A stretch of 60,696 nt of DNA from Bacteroidota bacterium (GTDB taxonomy: Bacteria > Bacteroidota > Ignavibacteria > Ignavibacteriales > Ignavibacteriaceae). The position numbers were made by a program, and so were the translations under genes. Under the pieces are notes generated by a model. It searched no databases. It was not told the origin of the DNA and was given only the letters and a program-made list of their open reading frames with translations. The stretch lies in NCBI GenBank assembly GCA_023475265.1, contig JAMCWE010000026.1, forward strand, positions 1-60,696, read 5' to 3'. Below are positions 26,192-35,355 of this stretch, piece by piece (the first letter of the stretch is position 1; each line of letters opens with the position of its first letter).

Positions 26192-26752
26192 TTATTGCGC
26201 GAATGCATACCGTGAAAAATGATTTATCTTTGCATTGATAACCCCTAATGTGCCGGTACTTGCATTGACAAAGATTCCGCTGTTGGCTACCGGAGTAAAA
26301 TTACCTTCGTCATCAACATAATAAAATTCAACATTTCCTTTTGTCAAATCTAAAGACGATAAATCTAAACCAGTAAATTTAAGATCTAAGTTTAATGGGC
26401 GATTAAATATCATATGTGGAGTGAATACTACTGATGCATTTTGTTCATCCATTGTTATTGTAAAGTCTGTGCGCCCTATAAATGCATTCTTTGGAAAGGT
26501 TAAATAAGCAAAAAATGAAATTGGATTATTTTCAGAATGATTTCTTCCGGTATAGATAATTGAACCGCCTAACTCGCCAATAATATTTTTAGATTTTGAA
26601 GTCAGCAATCCAAGATTTAAACCATCCTTTCCAATTATTTTTAATATATGTTTATTGGAAGAAGAAGGTTGATTTACACTTGTTACGTTATCGGTACAGC
26701 CAGCAAAAATTAAAAGTACCACGGAAAATATTGCAAAAATTATTTTTTTCAT
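26192..26752 (-). CDS. Lipoprotein with a beta-sandwich domain
   Basis: 186 residues. The signal peptide ends in lipobox IFAGC (about residue 19), then CTDNVTSVNQPSSSN as a linker. Residues 35-186 are beta-rich; the combination of GGSIIYTG, LTFPKNAFIGRTDFTITMD and HFSRYAFAQ resembles ZU5/GAIN-like sandwich domains seen in secreted Bacteroidota proteins, by eye only. It precedes the TPR gene by 38 bases. Its upstream region contains two inverted repeats shared with the divergent gnd gene. Confidence 0.68.
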   Translation of the reverse strand: MKKIIFAIFSVVLLIFAGCTDNVTSVNQPSSSNKHILKIIGKDGLNLGLLTSKSKNIIGELGGSIIYTGRNHSENNPISFFAYLTFPKNAFIGRTDFTITMDEQNASVVFTPHMIFNRPLNLDLKFTGLDLSSLDLTKGNVEFYYVDDEGNFTPVANSGIFVNASTGTLGVINAKINHFSRYAFAQ

Positions 26753-26846
26753 TTGAGCACCCTAAATAAAATTAAAATTTTGAATTGCTATTTTATAAAG
26801 TTCCTTAATTCTACTTTCCTTGTCGTCCCAATGTTTGTGCCATAAT

Positions 26847-26929
26847 AGGGTAGTAACAATTACCCTTAAAAATTTTGATTAAATGAATATGTAGTAAAAA
26901 TTGCTATACAACATCCAATTTTTTACTAC
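26847..26929. promoter_or_regulatory. Two inverted repeats in the 457-base gnd/lipoprotein divergent region
   Basis: AGGGTA (26847-26852) pairs with TACCCT (26861-26866), and GTAGTAAAAATTG (26891-26903) pairs with CAATTTTTTACTAC (26916-26929) with one bulged base. Both lie in the region between two divergent genes, nearer the lipoprotein gene. They may be operators or leader hairpins; I see no other structure in 26753-27209. Confidence 0.4.
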
Positions 26930-27209
26930 ATCATTTTGAGATTGTGGATTATTTTGTAACAGTTACGAAAAAAAATGAATAAAAATTCCAATTCTAATCA
27001 TTCTTATAAGTCAAATAAGAAATTTTGCAGATAGCTTATTGGGAATTCATTTGAAACAATCAAAATGAGAAATGCAAAAAAAATAAAGAAATACAATTTG
27101 TATATTTGAAATGTTAATTAGAAAATTCAAATAAAATATTAATTGAATTAAATTATGTTTCTCAAAACATATTTACAAAAAATTTAATTATATCAATTGG
27201 AGTTGTTAA

Positions 27210-28661
27210 ATGAGTAAAGCAGACATTGGACTAATTGGTCTTGCCGTGATGGGTGAAAATTTAGTTCTGAATATGGAAAGCAAAGGATTTACAGTTTCTG
27301 TTTTTAATCGGACAGTTGAAAAGGTTGATGCGTTTATAAATGGAAGAGCGAAGAATAAAAATATTATCGGCACACATTCTTTAAAAGAGCTTGTTGATTC
27401 TCTTAAAAGCCCGAGAAAAATTATGTTGATGGTAAAGGCCGGCAAAGCGGTAGATGATTTTATCGATTTGCTTATTCCTTTCTTACAAGAAGGTGATATT
27501 ATTATTGACGGCGGCAATTCTTATTTTCCCGATTCTATTCGGAGAACAAAATATTTAGAAAGTAAAGGATTATTATTTATTGGCACCGGCGTTTCCGGAG
27601 GTGAGGAAGGAGCTTTAAAAGGCCCGTCCATTATGCCAGGAGGAAGTCCGAAAGCTTGGCAATTTGTAAAACCGATTTTTCAATCAATTGCTGCTAAAGT
27701 TGAAGACGGAACTCCATGCTGCGATTGGGTCGGTGAAAATGGTGCCGGGCATTTTGTGAAGATGGTTCATAACGGAATTGAGTATGGTGATATGCAAATG
27801 ATTTCCGAAACTTATCAGATTATGAAAAACCTTCTCGGAATGAATGCAGACGAAATGCATCAAGTATTTAATGAATGGAATAAAGGAGAATTGAACAGCT
27901 ACCTGATTGAAATTACTAGTGATATTCTTGCATATAAAGATAATGATGGCACTCCGCTGGTAGATAAAATTCTTGATACTGCCGGACAAAAAGGAACAGG
28001 TAAGTGGACAAGCATTGCCGCACTTGATTTAGGTGTTCCTTTAACATTGATTGGTGAATCAGTTTTTGGAAGAGCATTATCAGCTTTAAAAGAAGAGAGA
28101 ATAGAAGCTTCAAAAGTTTACAAAACTCCAAAAATTAAGTTCCAAGGCGATAAAAAAGTATTTATTAAAGATTTGGAAAAAGCTCTTTACGCTTCTAAGC
28201 TTGTTTCTTATGCACAAGGTTATGTGTTGATGAAAGCTGCTGCAAAAGAAAATAACTGGAATTTAAATTACGGCGGTATTGCTTTGATGTGGCGCGGCGG
28301 CTGTATAATACGTTCAGTTTTTTTGGGAAAGATTAAAGAAGCATTTGACAAAAATTACAATTTATCAAATCTTCTTCTTGACCCGTTCTTCAAATCCAAA
28401 ATTGAAGAAGCGGAGGAAAGCTGGAGAAAAGTCGTTTCATCTGCAGTACTAAATGGTATCTGGATACCGGCAATGTCAACTGCTTTAGAATATTTTGACG
28501 GATTCCGAAATGATAGATTGCCAGCAAATCTCCTTCAAGCCATGCGGGATTATTTTGGTGCACATATGTATGAAAGAGTTGATACGCCAAGAGGAGAATT
28601 TTTCCATACAAACTGGACAGGAAGAGGAGGGGAAACAGCTTCGTCTACTTATAACGCATAA
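27210..28661 (+). CDS. gnd: 6-phosphogluconate dehydrogenase, decarboxylating
   Basis: 483 residues, cytoplasmic. The N-terminal Rossmann fold starts with IGLIGLAVMGENLVLN and FNRT, typical of this NADP-dependent enzyme, followed by GDIIIDGGNSYFPD and GTGVSGGEEGA (substrate-binding loop). The helical C-terminal domain has GHFVKMVHNGIEYGDMQMI with the catalytic Lys and His, and the tail GGETASSTYNA. The enzyme turns 6-phosphogluconate into ribulose 5-phosphate plus CO2 in the oxidative pentose phosphate pathway. The 470-485 residue length is standard for the long (homodimeric) form. It is a single-gene unit with a hairpin behind it. Confidence 0.97.
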   Translation: MSKADIGLIGLAVMGENLVLNMESKGFTVSVFNRTVEKVDAFINGRAKNKNIIGTHSLKELVDSLKSPRKIMLMVKAGKAVDDFIDLLIPFLQEGDIIIDGGNSYFPDSIRRTKYLESKGLLFIGTGVSGGEEGALKGPSIMPGGSPKAWQFVKPIFQSIAAKVEDGTPCCDWVGENGAGHFVKMVHNGIEYGDMQMISETYQIMKNLLGMNADEMHQVFNEWNKGELNSYLIEITSDILAYKDNDGTPLVDKILDTAGQKGTGKWTSIAALDLGVPLTLIGESVFGRALSALKEERIEASKVYKTPKIKFQGDKKVFIKDLEKALYASKLVSYAQGYVLMKAAAKENNWNLNYGGIALMWRGGCIIRSVFLGKIKEAFDKNYNLSNLLLDPFFKSKIEEAEESWRKVVSSAVLNGIWIPAMSTALEYFDGFRNDRLPANLLQAMRDYFGAHMYERVDTPRGEFFHTNWTGRGGETASSTYNA

Positions 28662-28685
28662 TTTAAAAATTGATTTAAATTCAAA

Positions 28686-28714
28686 ATCGCTCATCACTAA
28701 AAATGGTGAGCGAT
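28686..28714. terminator. Bidirectional terminator between gnd and the symporter
   Basis: ATCGCTCA (28686-28693) pairs with TGAGCGAT (28707-28714) between convergent genes. CTTATTTTAAAA follows on the plus side and an AAAA/TTTT stretch flanks the other side. Confidence 0.6.
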
Positions 28715-28730
28715 CTTATTTTAAAATACT

Positions 28731-30077
28731 TTAATCTGTTGCTGCTTTGTCTAGATTACCGCTCCATAAATATTTTTTTGTTTCTGCTACAATCACGCCA
28801 TTTAAAAAGATTAAAGAAATTAAATTCGGAATAGCCATTAATCCATTTGTTATATCAGCAAATGACCAAACCATATTTAATGAAAGTACCGAACCGATCA
28901 TTACAAAAACAACCCAAAGCCATCTATATGGTTTTATAACTTTTTCACCTAATAAATATTCGGCTGCTTTTTCACCGTAATAAGACCATCCTAAAATAGT
29001 AGAGAATACAAATGTCAGAAGTCCTACTGTTAAAACTATTGGTCCAACAACAGGTAAATCTGAAAATGCCGCTTTAGTTAAGGATGCGCCATTTAATCCT
29101 TTTATCCACTCACCTGAATTTACAACTACTAATCCTGTTAAAGCACAAACAACAACCGTATCCCAAAATGTTCCGGTTGATGAAACAAGGGCTTGTCTTA
29201 TTGGATTTTTAGTTTGTGCTGCTGCTGCAACAATTGGTGCACTTCCCAATCCGGATTCATTTGAAAAAAGTCCTCTTGCAATTCCATATCTGATCGCTTC
29301 ACGCATGCCGGCGCCGATAAATCCGCCTATAACTGCATGACCACTGAATGCGCTGTTAAATATTATTCCGATAGTTGAAGGAACAGAACTGTAATTTATT
29401 GCCAATAGTAGTATGCATCCAAGAATATAAAACACAGCCATAAACGGTACTAATTTTTCGCAAACATTCGCAATTGATTTTATTCCGCCGATAATTACAA
29501 TCCCAGTTAATACCGTCATTATTGAACCGGTAATCCAAGGAGATATTTTAAAAGTTTCATTAACCAAAGAAGAAATAGAATTTGCCTGTACCATATTTCC
29601 AATTCCGAAAGCTGTAATGGCTGTAAAGATTGCAAATGTAACGGCAAGCCATTTATTTTTTAATCCCCGCTCAAGGACGTACATTGGACCGCCAGCCATC
29701 AATCCATTCTTAGTGGTGATCCTGTATTTTACTGAAAGAACCGCTTCAGAATATTTAGTCGCAATTCCAAAAACACCTGTTAACCACATCCATAAAACAG
29801 CACCTGGACCACCGGCAGCAACGGCGGTTGCAACTCCCACAATATTTCCGGTTCCTATTGTTGCTGCTAGTGCTGTTGTTAAAGCACCAAACTGACTTAT
29901 ATCTCCTTCGCCCTCTTTTGAACGAGAGAAAGATATTTTTATCGCCTTTCCTAAATAGCGCTGGATGAACTTTAATCTGAATGTTAAAAAAATATGTGTG
30001 CCGAATAGAAGAACGAGAAGAGGAATTCCCCAAACGAAATCACTGGTCTGCTGCAGTAAATTTTCTATATAATGCAT
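28731..30077 (-). CDS. Alanine or glycine:sodium symporter (AGCS family)
   Basis: 448 residues with about 11 membrane helices. The family-specific stretch GALTTALAATIGTGNIVGVA (about residues 64-83) and GGPGAVLWMW next to it, plus FSNESGLGSAPIVAAAA in the middle and GWSYYGEKAAEYLLG later, identify AGCS proteins (AgcS/DagA-like). It imports alanine or glycine with sodium across the inner membrane. It is convergent with gnd and transcribed alone; the gene upstream on this strand (30210) is a separate ABC permease 132 bases away. Confidence 0.94.
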   Translation of the reverse strand: MHYIENLLQQTSDFVWGIPLLVLLFGTHIFLTFRLKFIQRYLGKAIKISFSRSKEGEGDISQFGALTTALAATIGTGNIVGVATAVAAGGPGAVLWMWLTGVFGIATKYSEAVLSVKYRITTKNGLMAGGPMYVLERGLKNKWLAVTFAIFTAITAFGIGNMVQANSISSLVNETFKISPWITGSIMTVLTGIVIIGGIKSIANVCEKLVPFMAVFYILGCILLLAINYSSVPSTIGIIFNSAFSGHAVIGGFIGAGMREAIRYGIARGLFSNESGLGSAPIVAAAAQTKNPIRQALVSSTGTFWDTVVVCALTGLVVVNSGEWIKGLNGASLTKAAFSDLPVVGPIVLTVGLLTFVFSTILGWSYYGEKAAEYLLGEKVIKPYRWLWVVFVMIGSVLSLNMVWSFADITNGLMAIPNLISLIFLNGVIVAETKKYLWSGNLDKAATD

Positions 30078-30209
30078 TGGACTCCTGATGAATTGTGGAA
30101 GAATAAATATTAAAAGGAGAATTATGCATTAAATATAAATTTCTTTTTGAAACTAAAAAACCTTCTTCGGAAAAATTATTACTAAAAATGTTAAATGTTA
30201 TAATAAATA

Positions 30210-31379
30210 TTATCCGGCTCTCAATGCATTTACAATATTCATTCTTGCTGCTCTAACTGAAGGCAAAAAGCCGCCGACAAATCCCATAACTCCTGCAAAT
30301 ATTAAAGTGGTAATTATTATGGAAGGCGAAACAGCAAATGAAAAAGTTAGTTCCGCAAAGGAGCCGTAATTTAAAGTTGAAACCGTAAAGAATTGGAGAA
30401 ACGATGCTAAGAATAATCCGGTCACTCCGCCCATTAAAGCGATAAATAATGATTCTATTAAGAATGCAGAAAGAATGCTTCGCCTGCTGAATCCTAACGA
30501 GCGCAAAGTTCCTATCTCAACTGTTCTGTTTGCAACCGCCGAATACATTGTAATCATTGCACCGATTATAGCGCCGCAGCTAAAAATTATTGTAATAAAA
30601 ATTCCTAGAATCTTTATAAAAGTTGCCATCACTTCGGATTGCGATTCAAAATAATTTTGTTCTATCTGAGGTTCAAACTGTTGCAGTCTTTTGTCAGATT
30701 CAAAAGCTTTTTTGAAGTTGTCAAAATTAGCCGGGTCATCTAATTTTAATGTAACCGTAGAAACGGTTGTCCCTCGATTGAAAGCATTAAGTAGCTGTAA
30801 AGCATCTCCCCATATTTCTGAATCGAAACCGCTGCCATCCGTTGAAAATACACCAACAATTTTCCAATTGTCACCGGCAAATTTCACGTAACTTCCAACC
30901 TGCGCTCCGGTAAATGTTTTTGCTATTGCTTCACCGACAATCATTTCGCGCATTCCCCAGTTAAACATTCTTCCTTGAATTATTTTCATCTGCGGTCGTA
31001 ATTGATTAATGGTGGGCGAAACTCCCCTAACGGTTATGTTGCTTAATCCTCCGCCAATCTTATTAAGGTTTATAACAACTACCGGTTCAAATGAAATTAT
31101 TGGAGTCCCGTCTGATGCCTTAGCTATATGTGGCATAGTTCTTATAATGTTTTGAACGTCAGGACCGATAATGCTGGATATTTCTGCTGTTGCTGCCTTT
31201 CTGAAAATCATCACATTATCCGGTGAACCGGTAGACTTCATTGTTTTTTGAATTCCGTATGCCATCATTAATACTGCGGCAAAAACGAAAACAACCAAAG
31301 TGATTCCTGAAATAGTAATTCCAGTGGTTAACTTCCTCGTTTTAAAATTTCTTAAGGTATACTTTAAAGGAATTTTCAT
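30210..31379 (-). CDS. MacB/FtsX-type ABC exporter permease, second copy
   Basis: 389 residues. One membrane helix lies at about 20-42, a large periplasmic domain follows (about 50-270, with VRGVSP and EMIVGEAIAKTF of the MacB_PCD type), then three helices (about 275-385), the FtsX fold, with VEIGTLRSLGFSRRSIL before the second. It works in mechanotransmission-type exporters that move substrates from the periplasm to the outside. It is separated from the first permease by a 217-base gap with a long inverted repeat, so its expression may be uncoupled. Confidence 0.88.
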   Translation of the reverse strand: MKIPLKYTLRNFKTRKLTTGITISGITLVVFVFAAVLMMAYGIQKTMKSTGSPDNVMIFRKAATAEISSIIGPDVQNIIRTMPHIAKASDGTPIISFEPVVVINLNKIGGGLSNITVRGVSPTINQLRPQMKIIQGRMFNWGMREMIVGEAIAKTFTGAQVGSYVKFAGDNWKIVGVFSTDGSGFDSEIWGDALQLLNAFNRGTTVSTVTLKLDDPANFDNFKKAFESDKRLQQFEPQIEQNYFESQSEVMATFIKILGIFITIIFSCGAIIGAMITMYSAVANRTVEIGTLRSLGFSRRSILSAFLIESLFIALMGGVTGLFLASFLQFFTVSTLNYGSFAELTFSFAVSPSIIITTLIFAGVMGFVGGFLPSVRAARMNIVNALRAG

Positions 31380-31485
31380 ATACTATCCTTTTACTTAAGT
31401 TATTTTTTATCTTTTATATTTCTTAAATCTAAAACCAAGCTCAAACAGAGTTTAACTTAAATATACTGAGGTTGTTTCAAATGTA

Positions 31486-31561
31486 CTTCAATGTTCTTTA
31501 TTCCTTGTTCGATATTCAAAATTACTTTTGAATTATGAATATTGAATAAAGAATATTGAAG
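31486..31561. repeat. 36-base imperfect inverted repeat with a 4-base loop
   Basis: Arms 31486-31521 and 31526-31561 match at 29 of 36 positions around TTAC. The outer 18 bases of each arm (CTTCAAT-x-TTCTTTATTC) are nearly identical, the inner part is AATATTC-like. It sits between the two permease genes and would form a long RNA hairpin in that message. Similar ATTCGATATTC-type palindromes are, from memory, scattered in related genomes; I cannot confirm copies elsewhere. Confidence 0.7.
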
Positions 31562-31596
31562 TCAGAAATTCTTTCGGGTAAAACTGCTGCATAGTT

Positions 31597-32757
31597 CTAT
31601 CCAACAAATCTAAAACCCTCAACAATTTTAGTATGCAGCGCTCTCTGGATTGGAAAGATTGCTGCAGCAATACCGATAAATAAAGCCGCACTTACTGCAA
31701 GTATAGCTGTAATCGGCTCAACTTCGAACACCGGGAACATGCCTTTGGGAATGAATTGACTGAATCCTTCCACGATGGGATAAGTCATTAACAAACCCAA
31801 GCCTCCGCCTAGGATGGAAATTAAAAGAGATTCTCCCATTATAATGCCCGCTAAATGTTTTTCTCCAAAGCCAAGCGTTTTAAGAACTGCATATTCGCGT
31901 GTTCTTTCGCGGGCAGCCATTATCATTGTGTTACCAAGAACCAGCATGATGATTCCGATTATTACAAAGGAAATAAAATTCATCGAAGTAATTATCGCAC
32001 TCGATGCTTGAATGAATCCCTGCTGGAATGCGCTTTCGGTTTCAGTTTTTGTTTCAGCAGGAGAATTTTTAAATAATGCATCTATTTGCTGTGAAATGAT
32101 TGCAGACTTTGAAGCATCATTTATTTGCACAACATACCAGCCAACATCGCCTTCTCTGCCTGGCATTTCCTGTTTCATTCTCTCATCAATATAAGACCAT
32201 TGAAACAACATTTGAGTCGCATCTGTGGATTTAAATTTAGGAGTATAAATTCCGCGAACAATAAATTCCCAACTGCCAGGATAAATATCGCCTTCAAGAG
32301 TCATTACATCGCCCAATTTAAGATTATATTTCTTTGCGATGTCAGCTCCGATAATACATGAATTCCGTTCTTTCTTAAAAGTATCAAGCTCATCTTTTGG
32401 AACAACAAATTCGCTGTAGACCTTAAAATAAGTATCGGCATCAACTCCGAGCCGCGCAAAGAAATTGCTTCTATCTTTATAAATTCCGCCGAACCAATTT
32501 GCAAAAGTAACTTCCTTTACTCCCGGAACCTGCTTTATCTTTTCAAGGTAAGCGTAGGGGAGTGGGAAGATGAATGAAACAGCTTGCCTTACAATTAATC
32601 TATCTGCGGAAGCAGCTTCAACACCTTGGTACCATGCTGTTACCACAGTCCTGAGCAATCCGAAAGCAATTACTGCAATTGCAATTCCGAAAACTGTTAA
32701 CAGCGATCTCAGCTTATGACGTAATGTATTCTTAAATATTAATTTTAAAATTTTCAT
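31597..32757 (-). CDS. MacB/FtsX-type ABC exporter permease, first copy
   Basis: 386 residues with the same layout as its neighbour: helix at about 17-38, a periplasmic domain, and three C-terminal helices. VLGNTMIMAARERTREYAVL plus KTLGF before the third helix is the conserved FtsX cytoplasmic loop that couples to the ATPase. Its ATG overlaps the stop of the ATPase gene by four bases, so translation is coupled. It should form a pair with the second permease or a homodimer; the two proteins are clearly related but different. Confidence 0.9.
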   Translation of the reverse strand: MKILKLIFKNTLRHKLRSLLTVFGIAIAVIAFGLLRTVVTAWYQGVEAASADRLIVRQAVSFIFPLPYAYLEKIKQVPGVKEVTFANWFGGIYKDRSNFFARLGVDADTYFKVYSEFVVPKDELDTFKKERNSCIIGADIAKKYNLKLGDVMTLEGDIYPGSWEFIVRGIYTPKFKSTDATQMLFQWSYIDERMKQEMPGREGDVGWYVVQINDASKSAIISQQIDALFKNSPAETKTETESAFQQGFIQASSAIITSMNFISFVIIGIIMLVLGNTMIMAARERTREYAVLKTLGFGEKHLAGIIMGESLLISILGGGLGLLMTYPIVEGFSQFIPKGMFPVFEVEPITAILAVSAALFIGIAAAIFPIQRALHTKIVEGFRFVG

Positions 32758-33437
32758 ACTGTCTCCTGAATTAGATCTCCCTTTTCAAGATGACGAACAA
32801 TATGTGCCTTTGATGCTGCATGAGGATCGTGTGTAACCATCAAAATGGTTTTGTTAAATTCTTTATTCAGCCTCTCCATAAGAACCAAAATTTCTCCGGC
32901 AGAATTTTTATCAAGGTCGCCGGTTGGTTCATCGGCTACAAGTATGATCGGATCGGTAACGATGGCTCTTGCTATTGCAACACGCTGTTCTTGACCTCCG
33001 GATAATTGTTTCGGATAATGATCCATCCTATCGCTAAGCCCGACAATATTAAGAGCAGTTTCCACATGCTGCCTTCTTTCGGCTTTGGAAAGCTTTGTAA
33101 GCAAAAGCGGCAGCTCAACATTTTCATAAGCTGTAAGCACCGGGATAAGATTGTAGAATTGAAACACAAATCCAATATTGCTTGATCTCCATTTTGCAAG
33201 TGCAGACTCGCCAAGTTTCGAAATGTCGGTTCCGTTTATAAGCAGCTCTCCTTTTGAAGGTTTGTCAATTCCGGAAATTAAATTCAACAAAGTTGTTTTA
33301 CCGGAACCGGAAGGTCCCATTAAAGCAAGGAATTCTCCATGTTCAATATTTAAGGTTATATTATGCAGAACAGGAATTTCTATGCTGTCCCGCCAATAAG
33401 ATTTATAAACATTTTGAACTTGAATTATATCAGACAT
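32754..33437 (-). CDS. MacB/LolD-type ABC transporter ATPase
   Basis: 227 residues, cytoplasmic. Walker [12 protein letters not shown] is near residue 45, a Q-loop [20 protein letters not shown] follows, then the signature [15 protein letters not shown] and Walker [13 protein letters not shown], and the H-loop MVTHDPH. The whole length and the block LPLLLTKLS fit the lipoprotein/macrolide exporter (LolD/MacB/FtsE) subfamily. It powers the two downstream permeases; its stop overlaps the first permease start. In E. coli MacB the ATPase and permease are fused, but here they are separate proteins. Confidence 0.95.
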   Translation of the reverse strand: MSDIIQVQNVYKSYWRDSIEIPVLHNITLNIEHGEFLALMGPSGSGKTTLLNLISGIDKPSKGELLINGTDISKLGESALAKWRSSNIGFVFQFYNLIPVLTAYENVELPLLLTKLSKAERRQHVETALNIVGLSDRMDHYPKQLSGGQEQRVAIARAIVTDPIILVADEPTGDLDKNSAGEILVLMERLNKEFNKTILMVTHDPHAASKAHIVRHLEKGDLIQETV

Positions 33438-33512
33438 ATTATCTCCGACTTAATATTTAAAACTTTGGTGATCATTAAAAAATATTCCGCTTGTTTTTGA
33501 GAAATTAAGATT

Positions 33513-34703
33513 TTAATCTTTTATTGTAACACTCACACCGTTTTTAATTTTATCTGTAACATTATCAATCACCTGGTCGCCGTTAGTTAGCCCGGATTTT
33601 ATTTCTATGTATGAATCAAATTGCCTGCCTGTAGTTATGGGAATTTCAACAGCTTTATCGTTCTTAATCAAAAAAACTAATTGTTTGCCGTTTCTATTTA
33701 CAATCGAAGTGTTCGGAACAACTAAAGCCGGTTGCTGATCGTTAGTTGCCGGCTTTGAACCTCTAGATAAGAATATTACTTTTGCGCTCATTTCAGGAAG
33801 TACCCTGTTGTCATAATTTTTAAATCCAACTTTAACCATCACAGTAGCTTTTGTTCTGTCAGCGGTAGGAACAATCTTAGCAACAAAACCTGGATAGCTA
33901 TGAGTTGGATAAGCATCAAGAATTATTTGGCATTCCAGGTTAGGAATAATTTTTTCGATATTTGATTCGGATACGTCTGCTTCAACTTGAAGCGAGCTCA
34001 TATCTGCAATTGTAACCACAGCAGCTCTCGAATTTGCGCCTGCTGCAAGTGGGGCTACAATTTCACCAACATCAGCATTTTTTGTAAGTACAGTTCCATT
34101 AAATGGTGCGCGGATGATAGTGTTTTCCAAAGCAACTTCACCGGATTGAACTTGTGCTTTTGCAACATCAATCGATGCAAGCACTCGTTTGTAATTCGCT
34201 TCCGCCGCATCCAATTCTGCTTGAGTAGCAGAACCGGTTTTGATCAACGCTTTCGTTCGAGCAAAAGTATTTTTAACATCGTTCAAATTTGCCTCTTGAA
34301 GTTCAAGATTTGCTTTAGCTTCGGCTAATTGAGCTTTTACGTCGCTGTCTTCAAGCCTGGCGATAATTTGATTTTTCTTTACCTTGTCGCCTTCAACAAC
34401 ACCTAGATAAATTAATCTTCCTGTTCCTTTGGAAGCGACGGCGGCTTTCCGCTGTGCAACAACATAACCGCTTGCTGTAAAAATAGCATTTGATTGAGAT
34501 GGTGTTTGAAGAACTGCTGTAACAAGCTTTACTTCTATTACAGATCTAAATACAGAGCTTAAGAAACTATAGCCTAAAAATATTATTATCAATATTACAA
34601 TTAATGTAATGATGTAAATTAAATTTTTTCTTGTTCCCGGAGTCGAATGTTTATTTGAACGATCAATTCTTAATGATGAAAGGTCGGTATTTTTTGTTTC
34701 CAT
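33513..34703 (-). CDS. MacA-type periplasmic adaptor (HlyD/RND membrane-fusion family)
   Basis: 396 residues from ATG 34703; an alternative TTG at 34754 would add an improbable 17-residue extension. One membrane helix (about 28-50) anchors it. It has a lipoyl/barrel-sandwich half near 75-110, a coiled-coil hairpin (about 110-190, KANLELQEANLNDVKNTFAR) and the second lipoyl half ENTIIRAPFNGTVLTKNADV, then beta-barrel domains. This is the standard adaptor that joins an inner-membrane pump to an outer-membrane channel. First gene of the four-gene exporter unit (75 bases before the ATPase). No TolC-like gene lies beside it; the TolC-like gene at 47.3 kb or another could serve. Substrate unknown. 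Confidence 0.9.
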   Translation of the reverse strand: METKNTDLSSLRIDRSNKHSTPGTRKNLIYIITLIVILIIIFLGYSFLSSVFRSVIEVKLVTAVLQTPSQSNAIFTASGYVVAQRKAAVASKGTGRLIYLGVVEGDKVKKNQIIARLEDSDVKAQLAEAKANLELQEANLNDVKNTFARTKALIKTGSATQAELDAAEANYKRVLASIDVAKAQVQSGEVALENTIIRAPFNGTVLTKNADVGEIVAPLAAGANSRAAVVTIADMSSLQVEADVSESNIEKIIPNLECQIILDAYPTHSYPGFVAKIVPTADRTKATVMVKVGFKNYDNRVLPEMSAKVIFLSRGSKPATNDQQPALVVPNTSIVNRNGKQLVFLIKNDKAVEIPITTGRQFDSYIEIKSGLTNGDQVIDNVTDKIKNGVSVTIKD

Positions 34704-34754
34704 AATTTTAAAATAGTTTTTGAAGGTAAATAACTTGGCAATGACCTTCTGCAA

Positions 34755-35322
34755 ATTAGTAAATTAAACCAATATCCGAAATAATTACAAAATTATTTAT
34801 GCTCTGTAAAAATAATTTGCTATTAGGAATTGACGAATATAAAATCGGTGAGATTAAGAAAATTACCGGCGAATTTATGTTAGACAATCAATTTGAAATT
34901 TGATTAATATAATTTTATCAATTAAAATGTTGAAAAAAAATTCCGCTTAAAGTTTATAATCTTTTTCTACTTAACAACGCAAATATTTTTTCAACTTTTG
35001 ATTGCTCTGCTCGCCATAAAAATAAAACATAAGTCTCTGAAAAGTATTTGCTTTCCCTAAATTAAATAATTGATTTAATTCCGGCTTCTCAATGTTTTTA
35101 AGTAAATTATTTACGGCTTCAAAAAATCCTTGCTAATTCATAAAAATTAAATTTAGAAATAGATCACAAATTAAAAACAATTCTCTGCATTCTGACGGTC
35201 TAATTTTTAATCTATCATACAATTATTAAACCCTTTTTAATCTATTCATAATTTTTTACTCTGAAATTGGTCAAATAATAAACCCTGATTACGGTATGCT
35301 TTTTGGAATCTGAAAAAGCACA
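34755..35322. other. Intergenic region with a short coding-like remnant
   Basis: No intact gene. On the minus strand 34971-35132 is open for 53 codons after a TAG and encodes GFFEAVNNLLKNIEKPELNQ, then NTFQRLMFYFYG, a plausible protein-like composition, but it has no start codon before an internal ATG and no ribosome site. It may be the decayed end of a small gene. The rest is AT-rich with no repeat I can see. Promoters for the adaptor and CheW-like genes should lie here. Confidence 0.3.
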
Positions 35323-35355
35323 TTGATTTTATCAACTTATTTAAAGACGAATTTT

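Noticed and set aside
27101-27108. TATATTTG before gnd as a Bacteroidetes -7 promoter box
   Set aside because: It fits TANNTTTG, but no -33 TTG lies at a proper distance, and AT-rich spacers contain such words by chance.
34971-35132. 53-codon open stretch on the minus strand as a gene
   Set aside because: It follows a stop, has no start before an internal ATG, and has no ribosome site; at most a remnant.
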